Shown one piece after another: positions 1-12,264 of a stretch of DNA of 64,000 nt. Made by a program: the position numbers and the translations under genes. Position 1 is the first letter of the stretch. Every line of letters begins with the position of its first letter. The stretch is from Erodium maritimum (lineage: Eukaryota > Streptophyta > Magnoliopsida > Geraniales > Geraniaceae): assembly GCA_963921825.1 (NCBI GenBank), contig OY997595.1, forward strand, positions 19,957,228-20,021,227. The letters are read 5' to 3'. The notes below the pieces were generated by a model. That model made no database searches. It was given only the letters and a program-made list of their open reading frames with translations, and was not told the DNA's origin.

Positions 1-363
1 CATGGTGAACCCAGGAAGACAATCTAGGGTTCGGATGAAGTGGGTCCAAGTCGTAGTGTGGAGGAGAAGGCACCCTTGACCACCACGCCAAGTCAGCCCG
101 ACACAACCCAGAGAACTCGGCCGACGCCATGGAAGCCAGAACTAATTCCAGAGGAACGGCTCGACACATGATGAATGAAGAGAGAGGAGAAGATGGTGAT
201 GTGCGCAACCACCCCATCGATATTTATCCTCCACATCAGGCGTGGTTTGTGAGGGAGGCGATAAGATAGGACAGGGAGACACTTCGCCAGCGCAATCGAC
301 AAACCCAGCCCCATGTGGTGACTCGGTAGGCGGCTTGGAAGCGGTATTGGCAAGAGGGAGCAC
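1..363 (+). other. Unclassified repeat flank, possible retroelement gag fragment
   Basis: This short stretch precedes the first LTR. One plus-strand frame reads through most of it with charged, gag-like composition (an Arg/Gln-rich segment near 265-300), but there are stop codons near 266 and 327. No conserved motif is visible, so retroelement origin is only a guess. It ends in AGCAC (359-363), the left copy of the target duplication of the adjacent solo LTR. Confidence 0.25.
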
Positions 364-1257
364 TGTAAGAACCGCCCCCGGTCGACACCAGTCGAACTGG
401 TGAAGTTTGGGGAAAGTTGACTTTCCGTCGGAAAAGTCAACCGAAGACTCCGGGAGTCATTCGGGACCTTTCGGGGACCCAAAAATCCTATCCGTCGTTA
501 CGGTTAGCTTAGTTGGGTCGTTTCCTTTCAAATGAGTACTTTTTGCGAAAAAAGTCAAATCCGGGTCAAACAGGGTCAAATTAGGGGCTTTATCGGATTA
601 ATTTAATTGGGCTGGAAAAATTATGGGTAGAGGTGGACCCCATAGGAACACATATCCATAAGCCTTGGAGGAGAAGAAATAGGTGAGAAAAGACTCAATT
701 GCCCTCATTTTGGGCCTAAACAAGAAAGGGATCAAGACGGGCAAATTGGTCACTTCTATTTTAGTCTAAAGGCCACACATGAGCCAAAAATTCAGCTCAT
801 TCACTACATTAGCCGAAAATCACAAGGAGAGAAGGAGAGTAAGGGTTCCATTGAAGAAGAGAAGGGGAAGAGGAGAAAAAAGGGGTCCTTTTGCTTATTT
901 CCACCTCAAAACTTCTCCAAATCTACTTATTTCGCATCCCCTCTTCATTTCCTAAGGTGAGTACCCATTAAAACCCTCTTTTGATGAACTTTGGGTTGTG
1001 GGTTTGGTAGAAAATGCATGAACTAGCTTGGGTGTTGATGGATTTAAGCTTTCCTTGTTATATGGATGAATCCTAGTGAAAAGTGGAGGTTTATGATGGA
1101 AATTATTAGGTTTTTGTTAATTGGAGGAAACCCAACTTTGGGTCTTGAAGTTTTGGAGTTTTTGAAGTGAATTCTGAGGTTTTGGAGGTTAACAATGGAG
1201 TTTTGAAGGTTTGGGTTCGTGGGGATAAATCTGGAGGAAGAAGAAGGAGGGTGTTGT

Positions 1258-1440
1258 TCAGACCCGTCACGGATCCGTGACGGGAATCGTGACGGAGCAA
1301 GTCACGGCTCCGTGACGGAGACCGTGAGGGCACACGTCACAGTTCCGTGACGTTAACCGTGATGGTACAGGTCACGGTTCCGTGACCCAAACCATGACGG
1401 AGCCCGTCAAGGCTCCGTGACCCACTCCGTGATGGATCAG
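1258..1440 (+). repeat. Array of GTCACGG/CCGTGAC palindromic motifs inside the LTR
   Basis: GTCACGG and its complement CCGTGAC recur roughly every 15-25 bp, often arranged head to head. At 1266-1281 they form the perfect 16-bp palindrome GTCACGGATCCGTGAC. The homologous LTR at 9406-12014 has the same kind of array at about 10980-11120. The motif could form hairpins or bind a dimeric protein, but nothing here proves a function. Confidence 0.75.
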
Positions 1441-2999
1441 AAATGGACCTTTTAGGCCCATTTTGGTTGTTTTCGAGTAATTAGGAAGGTTATATTTAAC
1501 CGAACGTATTGGGGATTAGGTTGGGCGTTATCTTTTTAAACCACCCTTGAATTATTATTAATTCTCATATTTATTTATGATCTTAGACGTTGTTCCCGAT
1601 CACGGCGGAGGAGGCTACTAGGCGACTCGTGGTTGTTCGTGTTGGATTGCAGTTGAGGTAGGGAAAAGTAGCGAATACCGGTTTAATTACGGAAGTTACT
1701 AGAATGCATATAGGATATGAACAATCGGAATAATTGTAGAATCACATGTAGGATGTGAATAACTAGAGTAGTCGTTTAAAACATGGAACCACTTGTGGGC
1801 CATGTCATGCCTGTAGGTGTGGGACTTGCTGTGCTGTAGAATTGCATGTGGGTCATGTCGTGCCCGTAGGATTGTGTGACGATTGAGCTTGTTTGTGATT
1901 AGTAGCTTGTAATGTTTGATATGTGGTATGTTCCGTTGTTAAATTAAGGATCATGATATGCTATGAGAACGTGGTAAATGTTAGTGTGAATTATTGTCTC
2001 GTGATATGATCAGGTGATTGATAGACCGATGTTGTGTGTTCGGTATGATATGTTGGTATGATATGTTTGGTATGACGTGAACTACTGCCTTGTGATATAA
2101 TCGGGTGATTTATTAGGCCGAGGATGGTGTTCCGGTACGATGTGTATACCGTAGAGGATTCCGGTGTAGGATATCTAGGCCGAGGATGGTGTTCCGGGGT
2201 TGTCACGCCCCGAATTCAGTATGACCGAACCCGGAATGCGAACGGTGAAGCAAGTAAAACAAAGTCTCAAATAGTTCGTTTAAAAAAAAAGTCTCAAATA
2301 GTTTAATAAACCGCTTTAAAAGCACTACTTTTATTAATCAAAACAATATTTTTACAACCGAGTTTTAATTTAAAAAAAACGAAAGAACACTAAAACATGA
2401 GCGTACGTCGCTAGACAACCCTGACAACCCAGACTCTCGCTCCCAGCTCTTCAAGCCTCGAGAGATCCTCCTAGTCCGCCTCGCGAACGGTACCTGTAGG
2501 AAAAGCAGCAAGGGGTGAGCGTTTCGCTCGCCACCACGGACACCAGACTGACTACGGCATACAGCAGAAATACCGGGAATACCGGCAACAAACAAAAACA
2601 CAGGGGACTACTACCCCAAATGACATGTTAAACCCGACTGTCACACAAATCACTATCAATTTCCCCCCAACCATCTACGACTCGTGCACGTAATGGAGGC
2701 CCCAAATCAAAGACCGAACAACCATTCCATTAGTCACACCGACAAGGTAAAGCACAGCCCTCACACGATCCTATTGCATTTACTTGTAACTTTTCGCAAC
2801 CAAACCAGTATTCGCTACTCGTCCCTACCTCAGAGGCCTGCGGGAAAAGTAGTAAAGGGGATGAGCGTTCCGCTCACCTCCACGGATACCCATTCGATTA
2901 TGGCATACTAGTGAAACATTAACAACTTACCAATCTAAACAGGGCAAACAACTACCTCAAAACCTGATACCAAACCGTCACAACTGCTCACGATATCAA

Positions 3000-3310
3000 T
3001 ACCTCAAATACTCGCTCACGTAAGGGAAACCTCGAATGGGGATCATATTTTCAACTAAGCAAAACACTATTACTCACCATATCAACACCCCAATTACCCG
3101 ATCACGTAGGGGAAACCTCAAAACGGGGATCATGTTCTCAACTAAGTAAATCACTATTGCTCACAACATCAATACCCCAACTACCCGATCACATAGGGGA
3201 AACCGCAAACAACCCACTCACGTGAGGGAAACCTCAAACCACTCATTCACGTGAGGGAAACCTCAAACAACCCGTTCACGTGAGGGAAACCTCAAACCAC
3301 CCCACTCACA
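3000..3310 (+). repeat. 29-bp tandem repeat (TCACGTGAGGGAAACCTC)
   Basis: A unit built on TCACGTGAGGGAAACCTC is repeated with 29-bp spacing at about 3213-3300. More diverged, wider-spaced copies occur upstream from about 3010. Each unit contains a CACGTG core. It lies inside the nested solo LTR. Confidence 0.75.
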
Positions 3311-3540
3311 CACAAAGATCACAAGCAATGTCACACAATACAAACCAACCACACAAACACCCAAGATCACAAAGGATCAACACACCTTCTGCTCAGTTTC
3401 CGGTAGCAATCCGGCTGGGCCTAGCACTGCCCCGCGCATTTTCCCCGACACACAGTCGGGCCAGGCGGGCGACCTCATCGCGGCACATAGCAAACACTTT
3501 TCCGATTGCTAGTCGGAAGGAGGGCATCTCCTTCATCGCG

Positions 3541-4020
3541 GAACCTCAAGCCTCAGCACTTTACTGATCGTGCGCCGGAAGGTACGACACACCTCACGGG
3601 GAACACAGCCCTCGGCACTTTACCAGTCGTGCATCGGAAGGTACGACACACCTCTCGGGCACAACTCAAGCCTCATCACTTTACCAATCGCGCGTCGGAA
3701 GGTACGACACACCTCACGGGGAACACAGCCCTCAGCACTTTACCGGTCGCGCATCGGAAGGTACGACACACCTCTCGGGCACAACTCAAGCCTCAACACT
3801 TTACCAATCGCGCGCCGGAAGGTACGACACACCTCACGGGGAACACATCCCTCGACACTTTACCGGTCGCGCGTCGGAAGGTACGACACACCTCTCGGGC
3901 ACAACTCAAGCCTCAGTACTTTACCAATCGCCCGCTGGAAGGTACGACACACCTCACGGGGAACACAGCCCTCGACACTTTACCGGTCACGCATCGGAAG
4001 GTACGACACACCTCTCGGGC
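3541..4020 (+). repeat. 120-bp tandem repeat, four copies, each of two 60-bp half-units
   Basis: The period is exactly 120 bp and each unit divides into two related 60-bp halves sharing GGAAGGTACGACACACCTC. Because 60 is divisible by three and the units lack stops in two frames, long overlapping open frames run through it. These are repeat translations, not proteins. The array lies in the nested solo LTR. Confidence 0.9.
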
Positions 4021-4257
4021 ATAACTCAATCATGTATCACCAGAACAATCACAATCACAACCAAATATCACACAATACTCCCCCAAATAGCAAAATATAA
4101 CATAACGACTAACTACCACTCAACAAGTCAGTCAACAACAATACGGGTTCAACACCCCACAGACACACATGGCCACACACAAACACAATCAGTTTACTCA
4201 ACCTACGGGCACAACCAAGTGCCCACATGTGATTCCTATCGCACGGTAAGTTTACGT

Positions 4258-4460
4258 AACCTACGGCACCACCAAGTGCCACATGCATTTCTATTGTTCG
4301 ATACGTTCACTTATCCTACGACACCACCAAGTGTCACATGCATTTCTATTGTTCGATGAGTTCACTTATCCTACGACACCACCAAGTGTCACATGCATTT
4401 CTATTGTTCGATAAGTTCACTTATCCTACGACACCACCAAGTGTCACATGCATTTCTACT
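4258..4460 (+). repeat. 55-bp tandem repeat
   Basis: Nearly four copies of a 55-bp unit beginning CCTACGACACCACCAAGTG and containing CACATGCATTTCTATTG. Similarity is highest among the last three copies. It is located in the nested solo LTR. Confidence 0.85.
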
Positions 4461-6864
4461 AATAACTTTCCCTAGTCAAGGCCGATATCCGGCTACTTTT
4501 CCCTACCTCGTAAAGTGTTCCAAGTCCGATGCTCACGCTCCGGTAATGCTCACGATCACCCGCTTAGCCTCCTTTTTCCACGGTCGGTGGCACGATCTAA
4601 CAAGATCAAAATAACACACTTTTAAAATATGCAGGCAAAACCGAATTTAATGAACTTAACGCCCAAATGTCACCCCGACAATGCCGATCGCTCCCAACCT
4701 TCCCAATTACTCGACACTGTCAACGATGGGCCCGGAAAGGCCCGATTCGCCCGGCTTGACGAATCTGCCCGGGATCGGAAAACGCCCTCCGGGGCTCCGA
4801 AAATTCCCATTTTAGTTTCTACAACCCTAATATAATTCTCGTGTTCCAACGCAATCGACAGAATCAATTTCTGATACCCAAGTGATATAATTCCGCGTTT
4901 AAAGTTTCTAACCCAAATTTCCGAATTCTCACAAATTAATTCCATAATTCGTTCCGGGTGTGAATTATCAACTCGGGGATCATCCAAGATCACCCGAACA
5001 CGAAAAACCCGAGGCCCGACCAAGTGGGCCCCACACGGCCACACCGGAAAACGCTCATTTTCGCCCCAAAAACGTTCCTAACGAACCCCAAACCTCAACC
5101 ATTCATCTTTAAACCAATTCTAACCAAAACCCTAGAATTCAAACACGTCGAAAAGAGAAAAGGACGGGTTATTACCGTAGGGAACGTTGAGAGGATGACG
5201 ATTATGCAAGAAAAGAGGCGATCCAACGGTCGGATCGTCGATAAACACCAAAAACCTACCCTTTTCTTTTCCTTTTCTCTCCTTCCCCTTCTCTCTCTTC
5301 TTTCTCTCTCTTCTCCCTCATTTTTTTCTGAAATTTCCGACACTCTCATCTCTCTTCTCCTTTTAATTTCAAATCCACACCAAAATGACCATTTTGCCCC
5401 CAACCTTCTTTGTTTTTGATTTTTAATTCCAAGGGTAATGTTGTCCTCTCAACTCCCTTCCACCACTTTCATGACAGGTGTCATGTGAGTCCCATTAGAG
5501 AGAAAGATATCTTTGTAGATATTTTTCATTCAGATTCGCGAAATTTGGCCGTGTCAAGCCCCGTGCGGGCCCATTTTCCAAGAATTTATGAAATTTTACG
5601 TGCTACAAAGAAACGGCCCACCTAAGACCGCTGTAACGACGGATAAGCTTTTTGGATCCAAATCGGGCCTCGAACGGACCAAAACGTCGCTCGGTTGACT
5701 TTTTCGGCAAAAAGTCAATTTTTCCCATATTGGTCAAAAAGTTGCCCTGAGTCACCCAGAACTCACTTTGGTCGATATCGAGGTCAACTTAAGTCCGATA
5801 TGACCCTCGCGGTCAATTTTAGGTTCATTTAGGTGTTTGTCCCAAAATTTTAAATTTTTCCGTTTTTCCGCCGATTGACCAGCGTTGACCAGGAGCGGTC
5901 CTTACAGGGGTGATGTCTATATATTCCGGTATAGGATACCTAGGCCGATGCTGAGTGTTCCGGTATGGTATGTGTGGTGTGATTTGTACCCCGTGCTACG
6001 TGAAGAGACCCGACTGACGGAGGATTCCGATCTGGTATGTTTGATATGAGTTGTACCCCGATGCTTGTGTTCCGGGATGATATCTAGGCCGATGTTGAGT
6101 TCGGTACGATATGGTTGAGTCGTGCTATGGAAGCCGGCGTATTGATGTGGGACACTTAGTGTGATTGTGGCCGCTAATGATATTACTCTGTGTGTTGATA
6201 TGTTTTGAATAGTTGTGGTTACGTATGCCGGTCATGTGATCCTCTGTGATTTTGAATACTTTTATATTTGCGTTCAGTGTATTGTTGTGCAAGTTCGCAT
6301 GCGTGGATAGTTGTGAGTTAACCGTGGTCGTAATCCAGTGAGAATTGTTTAGGTGACGGGTGCTAAGAGCATAGTAGAGGAGAAATGTCTGAGTGTCGGT
6401 TCAGTATCGAGGTTGATTTACGATTTGCTCCCAAGTGGGGTCAAGCGTTGTCTTTGTATTACTTCGTTTAAATGGTCTTTGTTATTGCCTTACTAGTATG
6501 CCATAATCGGACGGGTACCCGTGGTGGTGAGCAATTGTTCACTCCCTTTACTACTTTTTCCTACTGAGCGAAAGCTCACCCCCTTTTCTACTGTTCTACA
6601 GGTTTTGATTGCGATTTGATTTAGAGGATTTCTCAGAGCTTGGAAGCTTAGCGAGAGTCCTAGTTTGGATGGTCTAGAGACGTGCTTTCCTTTTGTACTA
6701 AACTTCTTATTACTTGGATTTCGAGCATTTGACTCTTGTTGTCAGAATTATTGGTTTGAACTATTATTTTGGAGTTTCCTTGGTTTTAAAATTGCATTTA
6801 TTATTATTATTTTGGTTCACGTCTCGAGTCCAGGTTAAAACCGGATTTGGGGCGTGACAAGCAC

Positions 6865-7214
6865 CATAGTAGTTAGGTCTAGGGCTAAGGCGAGTGTCTC
6901 AATACGATAGAGAGAGAATAATCATAATATTAATGAAAAAAATAACTAATATGATATTTTATAAAAATTAAAATATAATTTCTCATCGCATAAATTGAAT
7001 TTTATAACTTTTAATCAATTTATTTTTTGTATTAGAACAAATAATAATAAATACAAAAATAGTAATAAAAATGAATTATATTTGAGAAATGATGCATGCC
7101 TTGAACACATGTCGGAAAAGTGAGTCTCGTTAGCCAGTTGTCGGAGGTTGAATACGTCTGCACGAGCCTATGTTTTTATTATTTTTTCTTTCAGAGTTAA
7201 GTTACCTACCATTT
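6865..7214. other. AT-rich intergenic DNA, no gene seen
   Basis: This is the continuation of the sequence invaded by the LTR 364-6859. It is AT-rich with many stops in all frames. It ends in CCTACCATTT (7205-7214), the left target duplication of the adjacent poly(A) element. Confidence 0.5.
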
Positions 7215-7890
7215 AACAAAAAAAATAGAGAGCAGCCGCCCCCCTCAACCCTAAACTAAGAAGAAGCAGTCGCCTCTCTCAAACTTCCTTCTCCGTCGGT
7301 AATGGTTGGGGCTCTGACCTTATCTATTACCGGCGGAGCCTCCGCCTCCCTCTCTCTAACCCCTTTCTTCGAAGCTGTTTTGGTTCTTACGGTTGCGCAA
7401 GGTGAGTTTGGGCGGTGGTGGGCAGCTCCGGCGGCTCGTCACACTGCAGATTCGGCCTTATCGGTTACCTTTAGCGAGGATCTGGAGTGCGTGCTTTCTG
7501 GATTCCTCTGGTCAAGGTCCCTTGTCGGACGGTGGCAACTCTGAATCGGCTAAGGGTTATTTTTTCTTTTTGTGTTACTGTTTTTCAATAACTGCACTTG
7601 GTGCAGATTGGGTGTGCACTAGTTGCACGTTTGGTGTGCACAGTTTGGTGTGCCCGTTATGTGGCACGGTTTGGTGTGCACATTGTTGCACTTTTGACGT
7701 GCACATTGTTTGCACGTTCTAGGGCGCCATGTTTTGCGTTCTGGTTTCGGTAGGGAGTCGGTAATATTATAGGTTAGTTAGTCTGGAGTCTGTAATATTT
7801 ATCGTTCGCTTGTACACTTTCATCAGATTATACGTATGACACTTTGATTGATATATAAAATTAATGCCTCCCGTTTTTCATCAAAAAAAA
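7215..7890 (+). mobile_element. Short non-autonomous poly(A) retroelement, LINE-mobilised, copy 1
   Basis: About 680 bp ending in a poly(A) run (7883-7890), preceded by a LINE-like 3' end with an AATGCCTCCC block. The 10-bp duplication CCTACCATTT flanks it (7205-7214 and 7894-7903). A homologous copy lies in inverse orientation at 12265-12958. The first ~300 bp are GC-richer and leave an open frame of about 80 codons, similar in both copies (valine/alanine/serine-rich, with a Trp-Trp pair). The centre carries repeated GTGCAC words. No reverse transcriptase and no clear tRNA-like promoter is visible. It could be a SINE-like element, a deleted LINE or a retroposed transcript. Confidence 0.75.
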
Positions 7891-7903
7891 TTCCCTACCA
7901 TTT

Positions 7904-8640
7904 TAGTTTTTCGGAAGGAAATTGGTATTTGTAGTTGTAGGGTTATGATTTATTTTAAATTTTTACTTATTTTAGAGTTCAATGTAACTTTATGGTTTAG
8001 ACGTAAAATCTAAAAATAATTTCATTATTTTAAAAGAATGAATACATTTTTAGCGGTTATAATTTTTTGAAAAATTTAATGTACCCCTTAAAATTTTTAA
8101 ATATATACAAACATATAAATATTAATACACACTTATATATAGCCTCTCCAGCAGTAAATATTTTATCCAAATCTAACAACCAGTCATACTCATGATAAAT
8201 GCTCATTGACTGCGGTAGATATAAACAGAGACTGTTTTGGCGTGTTTAAATGTTCGCTGTTCGGGGTACAGAAGCAATAACTGTTAAAAATAAATACACT
8301 ATCCATGTGGGACGACTGGTCATAATCATGAAAGATATCATTTACTCTCTCAAAATCATGTTCCCGAGAATGGTAGGGTATGGGTAGGATTTTAAGATAT
8401 TATATTTTATCTGATTTTCATATCTAATACTCGTATTTTATTTTTATTCGCTCAATAACACATCAATATTCTATCCATTCTCTATTTATTCGGATTGAGA
8501 TTATCCTATGTAACTCTTTCATATGACATGAAAATTTAAAACATCTTGAATTATTAATGAGAGTAACATTTTCTTTTTGTTAGGGTTCTAAGACTATGTT
8601 CTCGTACGCACCATCGTGGTTATGGTTACAACAATTGTCA
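7904..8640. other. AT-rich intergenic DNA, no gene seen
   Basis: Very AT-rich DNA with no open frame of note. I see no inverted repeat, tandem repeat or homology to other parts of the window. Confidence 0.5.
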
Positions 8641-8823
8641 TAGCATATGATATGGTTCTTCTTCTCTTATCTATCCACTATCTCATCTGCATATCTCCTT
8701 TAGGTCCTGTGCGAGTTTTTTCTGCTAGGTTCCTCTCGGGCCTCCGCTAGCCACCGCGCCGTGGACTCCCCCCCACCACCGACGCGTCTACCGATCCTGC
8801 TCGGTTCCCCCTCTGCAATCCCG

Positions 8824-9108
8824 ATGGTTGTCGTCTGGCTCACCTCAGTGCCAACCAACATTCAAGCCGCCTGAAGCCGCCGACGCCTCTGCAATCGCCG
8901 CCGCCCCCCCTGAAGCACCCCTGAATTCACAGCCCCGGGAATATCCGTCTCTACAACCGTTGTCCCTGATGCCGCCGCCGCCATCCTTGAAGCCGCCGTC
9001 GTCCCTGTTGTCGTCGCCGCTTCCGATGCCGCCGCCGTCTCTAGAGTCACTCCTGAAGTCGTCGCCGCCGGATCTCCAGCCGCAGCCGGTGCGTCCTTCT
9101 CCCTAGCC
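8824..9108 (+). other. Proline/serine-rich open frame, possible first exon of a gene remnant
   Basis: A GC-rich stretch with CCG/CCT repeats gives a frame of about 92 codons starting ATG at 8828. It is low-complexity (Pro, Ser, Leu, Ala). Such regions occur in plant first exons but also arise by chance in GC-rich repeats. It lies just upstream of a candidate splice acceptor (TTTGCAG ending 9203) for the following remnant. Confidence 0.25.
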
Positions 9109-10032
9109 TCCACCGTCGCAACCTCCTCGACCCTTTTCACGATTATGGATCTTGCTAATCGAAAGGGTCTTTTTTATGTTATTATTTGAGTTTGTCTTTG
9201 CAGGATCACTATCTGTCGAATAGAGAGTCGAGAATTTCTCTATGAAGGGGAGCATCACAGACTGGCCCTGGGAGGGGTTCCTAAACAATGCTTTGCCTCC
9301 CACCATCACCATCGTTAAGCTCTCTGAGTTCTTGTACCCCCTCCCTCCCCCGCCTGTTTTCTGTCTTTGCCCGTGGGGCATCAAAATACCGTTTGTGACG
9401 GTTTTTGTCACGCCCCAAATCCGGGTTTGACCGGACCCGAGACGTGAACTGGTGAAAAGACGGAAAAGCAGTTTTAAAGACGGAACTAAATCCATATAAT
9501 AATCATAAACCAGTAAAAGACATAAGACGGGTCCTACGCCCAAGTTCAAAACCAACATAAGTTAAATGCGAAAACAGGGGTACGTCTTTAAATATGATAA
9601 CTAACACCCGGACTCTCGCTAAGATCCCAAGCCTCGAGACGTCCTCTAGTCCAACTCACGATCATAACCTGTAGGAAAAGTAGTAAAGGGGATGAACATT
9701 TCGCTCACCTCCACGGATATCCGTCCGATTATGGCATACTAGTAAAGCACAATACATCACTATTTAAACGGGATTAAGACAACGTAAGGCCTAACCAACA
9801 ATCAAGACCATTTAACCTTCAACCCTGATGCCAACCTGTTACGGGGACAACCTCCTCATCCATACCTTCACCATTCTTTCCACACGGGAACACAGAATAA
9901 CGAGTAACACAATTAAGCACCAAGAAAACGCACTCAACGCAACAGTGAAACGACATAATAGGTATCCAAAACAACACCGGAACTTAGTCACGGTTTACCG
10001 ACCTTAGGTCATTATCAATATATATATGTTCC

Positions 10033-10222
10033 ACTAAGGAGCACACAACTATAAGGAGCACACAACTATAAGGAGCACACGACTCTAAGGAGCACACATC
10101 TATAAGGAGCACACATCTATAAGGAGCACACAGCTCTAAGATGCACACAGCTATAATGAGCACACGGCTATAAGGAGCACACGGCTCTAAGATGCACACA
10201 ACTATAAGGATCACACAACTAT
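10033..10222 (+). repeat. 17-bp minisatellite (AAGGAGCACACAACTAT)
   Basis: About eleven copies of a 17-bp unit, with variants at a few positions (ACAACTAT, ACGACTCT, ACATCTAT, ACAGCTCT). It lies inside the solo LTR 9406-12014. Confidence 0.9.
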
Positions 10223-10284
10223 AGCCACACTTTACCGCTCACGTGTCGGAAGGAGGGGGTCCTTTATATCACTAAGTAGCACAC

Positions 10285-10287
<3 letters not shown>

Positions 10288-10318
<31 letters not shown>
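10288..10318. repeat. (AT)n microsatellite within the LTR
   Basis: An uninterrupted AT dinucleotide run of about 31 bp. Unlike the other (TA)n tracts of the window, it has no inserted element. Confidence 0.95.
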
Positions 10319-10322
<4 letters not shown>

Positions 10323-10979
10323 ACACCAATAAGCAGCACATTCACTCACAGTCACATTCACTCACAGTCACCACCAAACACAAACAACCAACAATACCGC
10401 AATATCACCAAATCATCACCGTTAATTAACTAAAACACCACAATCTCGTAGCATATCATGACCATTAATTTACTGACGGAACACACCACAAAATAGTCAT
10501 TCCAACGCTACTAATCATAAACAAAGTGCAACCGTCACACAACCTACGGCCGCGACATGGCCCACATGCAGTTCTATAGTACGATAATTCCACAAACCTA
10601 CGGGCACGACCTGGCCCACATGCGATTCTACAATTGAAAGCGGGTACACTAGTTATTCACATCCTATATGCAATTCTAAGACTTTACCGGTTATTAATAT
10701 CCTATATGCAATTCTAGTAACTTTCCTTAATCGAACCAAAACCGCTACTTTTCGCTACCTCAAACGCGATCCAAACTCGAACAACCACGAACCGTCTAAT
10801 AGCCTCCTCCTCCGCGATCGGGAACAACGTCTAGGATCACAAAGTAACACGAGTTTTAATAACAAACCAAGGGTGGTTTAAAGAGTAAACACCCAACCTA
10901 ACCCCCAATTCGTTCGGTTATAGATAACCTTCCTAATTACTCGATAACAACAAAATGGACTTGGAAAGGTCCATTTCTG

Positions 10980-11120
10980 CTCCATCACGGAGAGGGTCAC
11001 GGAGCCTTGACGGGCTCCGTCACGGTTTGAGTCACGGAGTCGTGACGTGCGCCGTCACGGTTGACGTCACGGAGCCGTGACGTGCTCAATCACGGTTCGC
11101 GTCATGGAGCCGTGACGGGT
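10980..11120 (-). repeat. Array of GTCACGG/CCGTGAC motifs, second copy
   Basis: This corresponds to the array at 1258-1440 in the sister LTR, seen here on the opposite strand. Repeated CACGGAG and CCGTGACG words are spaced by about 15-25 bp. Persistence in two diverged LTR copies suggests the array is an original part of the family. Confidence 0.7.
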
Positions 11121-12264
11121 CTGACTGTTTCCTTCTTCTTCTTCCCTCAACTCCGTCCCAACGAAAACAAACCTTCAAAACTCCATTGTTAAGCTCCAAA
11201 ACCTCAAAATTCAGCCCCCAAAACCCCAAAACTTCAAGACCCAAGGTTGGGTTTCATCAAACTAACAAAACCCAATCAATTTCCATTACAATCCCCCACT
11301 TTCCACAATAATCCGTCAGCTCAACAAGGAAAAACTTAAATCTTACAACACCCAAGCTTAATCCATGAATTCTCAACAAAACCCATGGCCCAAAGTTCAT
11401 AAAAATAGGAGTTAATTATATGCTTACCTTAGGAAATGAGTAGAAGATGGAAACTATGGAAGAAAAGAAGAATTTTGGTGGTGGAATCAAGGAAAAAACC
11501 TCTTTTTCTTCTCTTCTTCTCCTTATTCAACAATGGAGCTCTCACTCCCTCTCTCTTGTAAATTTCGGCCAAGGGACAAAAAGTGAGCTGATTTTTGCTC
11601 CCATGTGGCCTTTAACCTAAAAAGGAAAGGTCTATTATGCCCTTTTGCCCCCTTTCCTTTTATGCCCAAAAGTGGGGTCAAATGGGTCTTCTCTCACCCA
11701 ATTCTCCTCCTCCCAGGGCTTATGGACATGTGTACATGTGGGGTCCATCTCCACTCACATATATCCCAGCCCAATTTAATGAATCCGATAAAACCCTAAT
11801 TCGACCCCGTTTGACTCGAATTTGACTTTTTCACAAAAATACTTATTCAAAAGGAAATGACTCAACTAAACTAACAGTAACAACGGTTAAGATTTTTGAG
11901 TCCCGAATAGGTCTCGAATGACTCCCGGAGTCGTCGGTCGATTTTTTAGGCGAAAAGTCAACTCTTCCTGATTTCCACCGGTTTGACCGGTGTTGATCGA
12001 AGGCGGTTCTTACAGTTTTGATATGAAAAGGCTCAATGAACCATTGTTCATTTATACTGACCTTCCGTGGTCGAGAAACATGTTCCTCGACACACAACAC
12101 TGTAAACGATTCTAAAAGTTATAATATTGCACCTTTTCCAAAAAACAAATCTCTTTCATATGACATGTCAATTATAAGACAAAAAAAATGGAAACTAAAT
12201 GATAATTCCATATAATTTTATTAGTAAAAAATATAATATATTAAAAACTTTTTTCACATCTCAA

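Larger units (their letters stand above)
2201..5906 (-). mobile_element. Nested solo LTR (TGTAAGGACC...GGGGCGTGACA)
   Basis: On the plus strand this runs from TGTCACGCCCC (2201) to CCTTACA (5906), so the LTR lies in minus orientation. Its 5-bp target duplications GGGGT (2196-2200 and 5907-5911) are identical, and removing it restores the older LTR 364-6859. Its 5' portion closely matches the start of the LTR at 28002, including the AGTCAACCGAGCGACG block and the GGATCCAAAAAGCTTA block. No internal retrotransposon region is present. Length is 3706 bp, inflated by three internal tandem repeats described separately. Confidence 0.9.
364..6859 (+). mobile_element. Solo LTR (TGTAAGAACC...GGGGCGTGACA family), interrupted by a nested LTR
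   Basis: The element starts TGTAAGAACC at 364 and ends GGGGCGTGACA at 6859. It is flanked by identical 5-bp target duplications AGCAC (359-363 and 6860-6864), which fixes both ends. Without the nested insertion at 2201-5906 the LTR is about 2.8 kb. It is homologous along its length to the minus-strand LTR at 9406-12014. No primer-binding site, polypurine tract, gag or pol lies between the ends, so it is a solo LTR left by LTR-LTR recombination. Large LTRs with TG...CA ends and 5-bp duplications fit Ty3/gypsy elements, but I cannot assign the lineage from LTR sequence alone. Confidence 0.9.
9406..12014 (-). mobile_element. Solo LTR, 2609 bp, same family as 364-6859
   Basis: Runs from TGTCACGCCCC (9406) to GGTTCTTACA (12014) on the plus strand, so the LTR is in minus orientation. 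The target duplications GTTTT (9401-9405 and 12015-12019) are identical. It shares its start block, the GTCACGG palindrome array and its end block with the LTR at 364-6859. There is no internal region or second LTR, hence a solo LTR. Confidence 0.92.
9204..12111 (+). pseudogene. Putative gene remnant split by a solo LTR
   Basis: From a plausible acceptor at 9203, one frame reads through 9204-9405. With the solo LTR 9406-12014 and one GTTTT duplication removed, the same frame continues through 12020-12111. The encoded segments look protein-like (for example MKRLNEPLFIYTDLPWS after the LTR), but there are at least two in-frame stops before it. I do not recognise the family. It could be a captured or decayed host gene. 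The LTR insertion is certain; the gene interpretation is weak. Confidence 0.3.

Noticed and set aside
93..482. 129-codon minus-strand frame at the window start
   Set aside because: It crosses the solo LTR boundary at 364 and has no recognizable domain.
3506..4100. Two overlapping long open frames (172 and 176 codons)
   Set aside because: Both are translations of the 120-bp tandem repeat inside a solo LTR.
5024..5419. Opposing 102- and 131-codon frames around 5.1-5.4 kb
   Set aside because: Low-complexity CT/GA-rich LTR sequence with no protein-like pattern.
10033..10222. CRISPR-like regular repeats
   Set aside because: The units are contiguous with no unique spacers, in a plant LTR; this is a minisatellite. 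The same applies to the other arrays.
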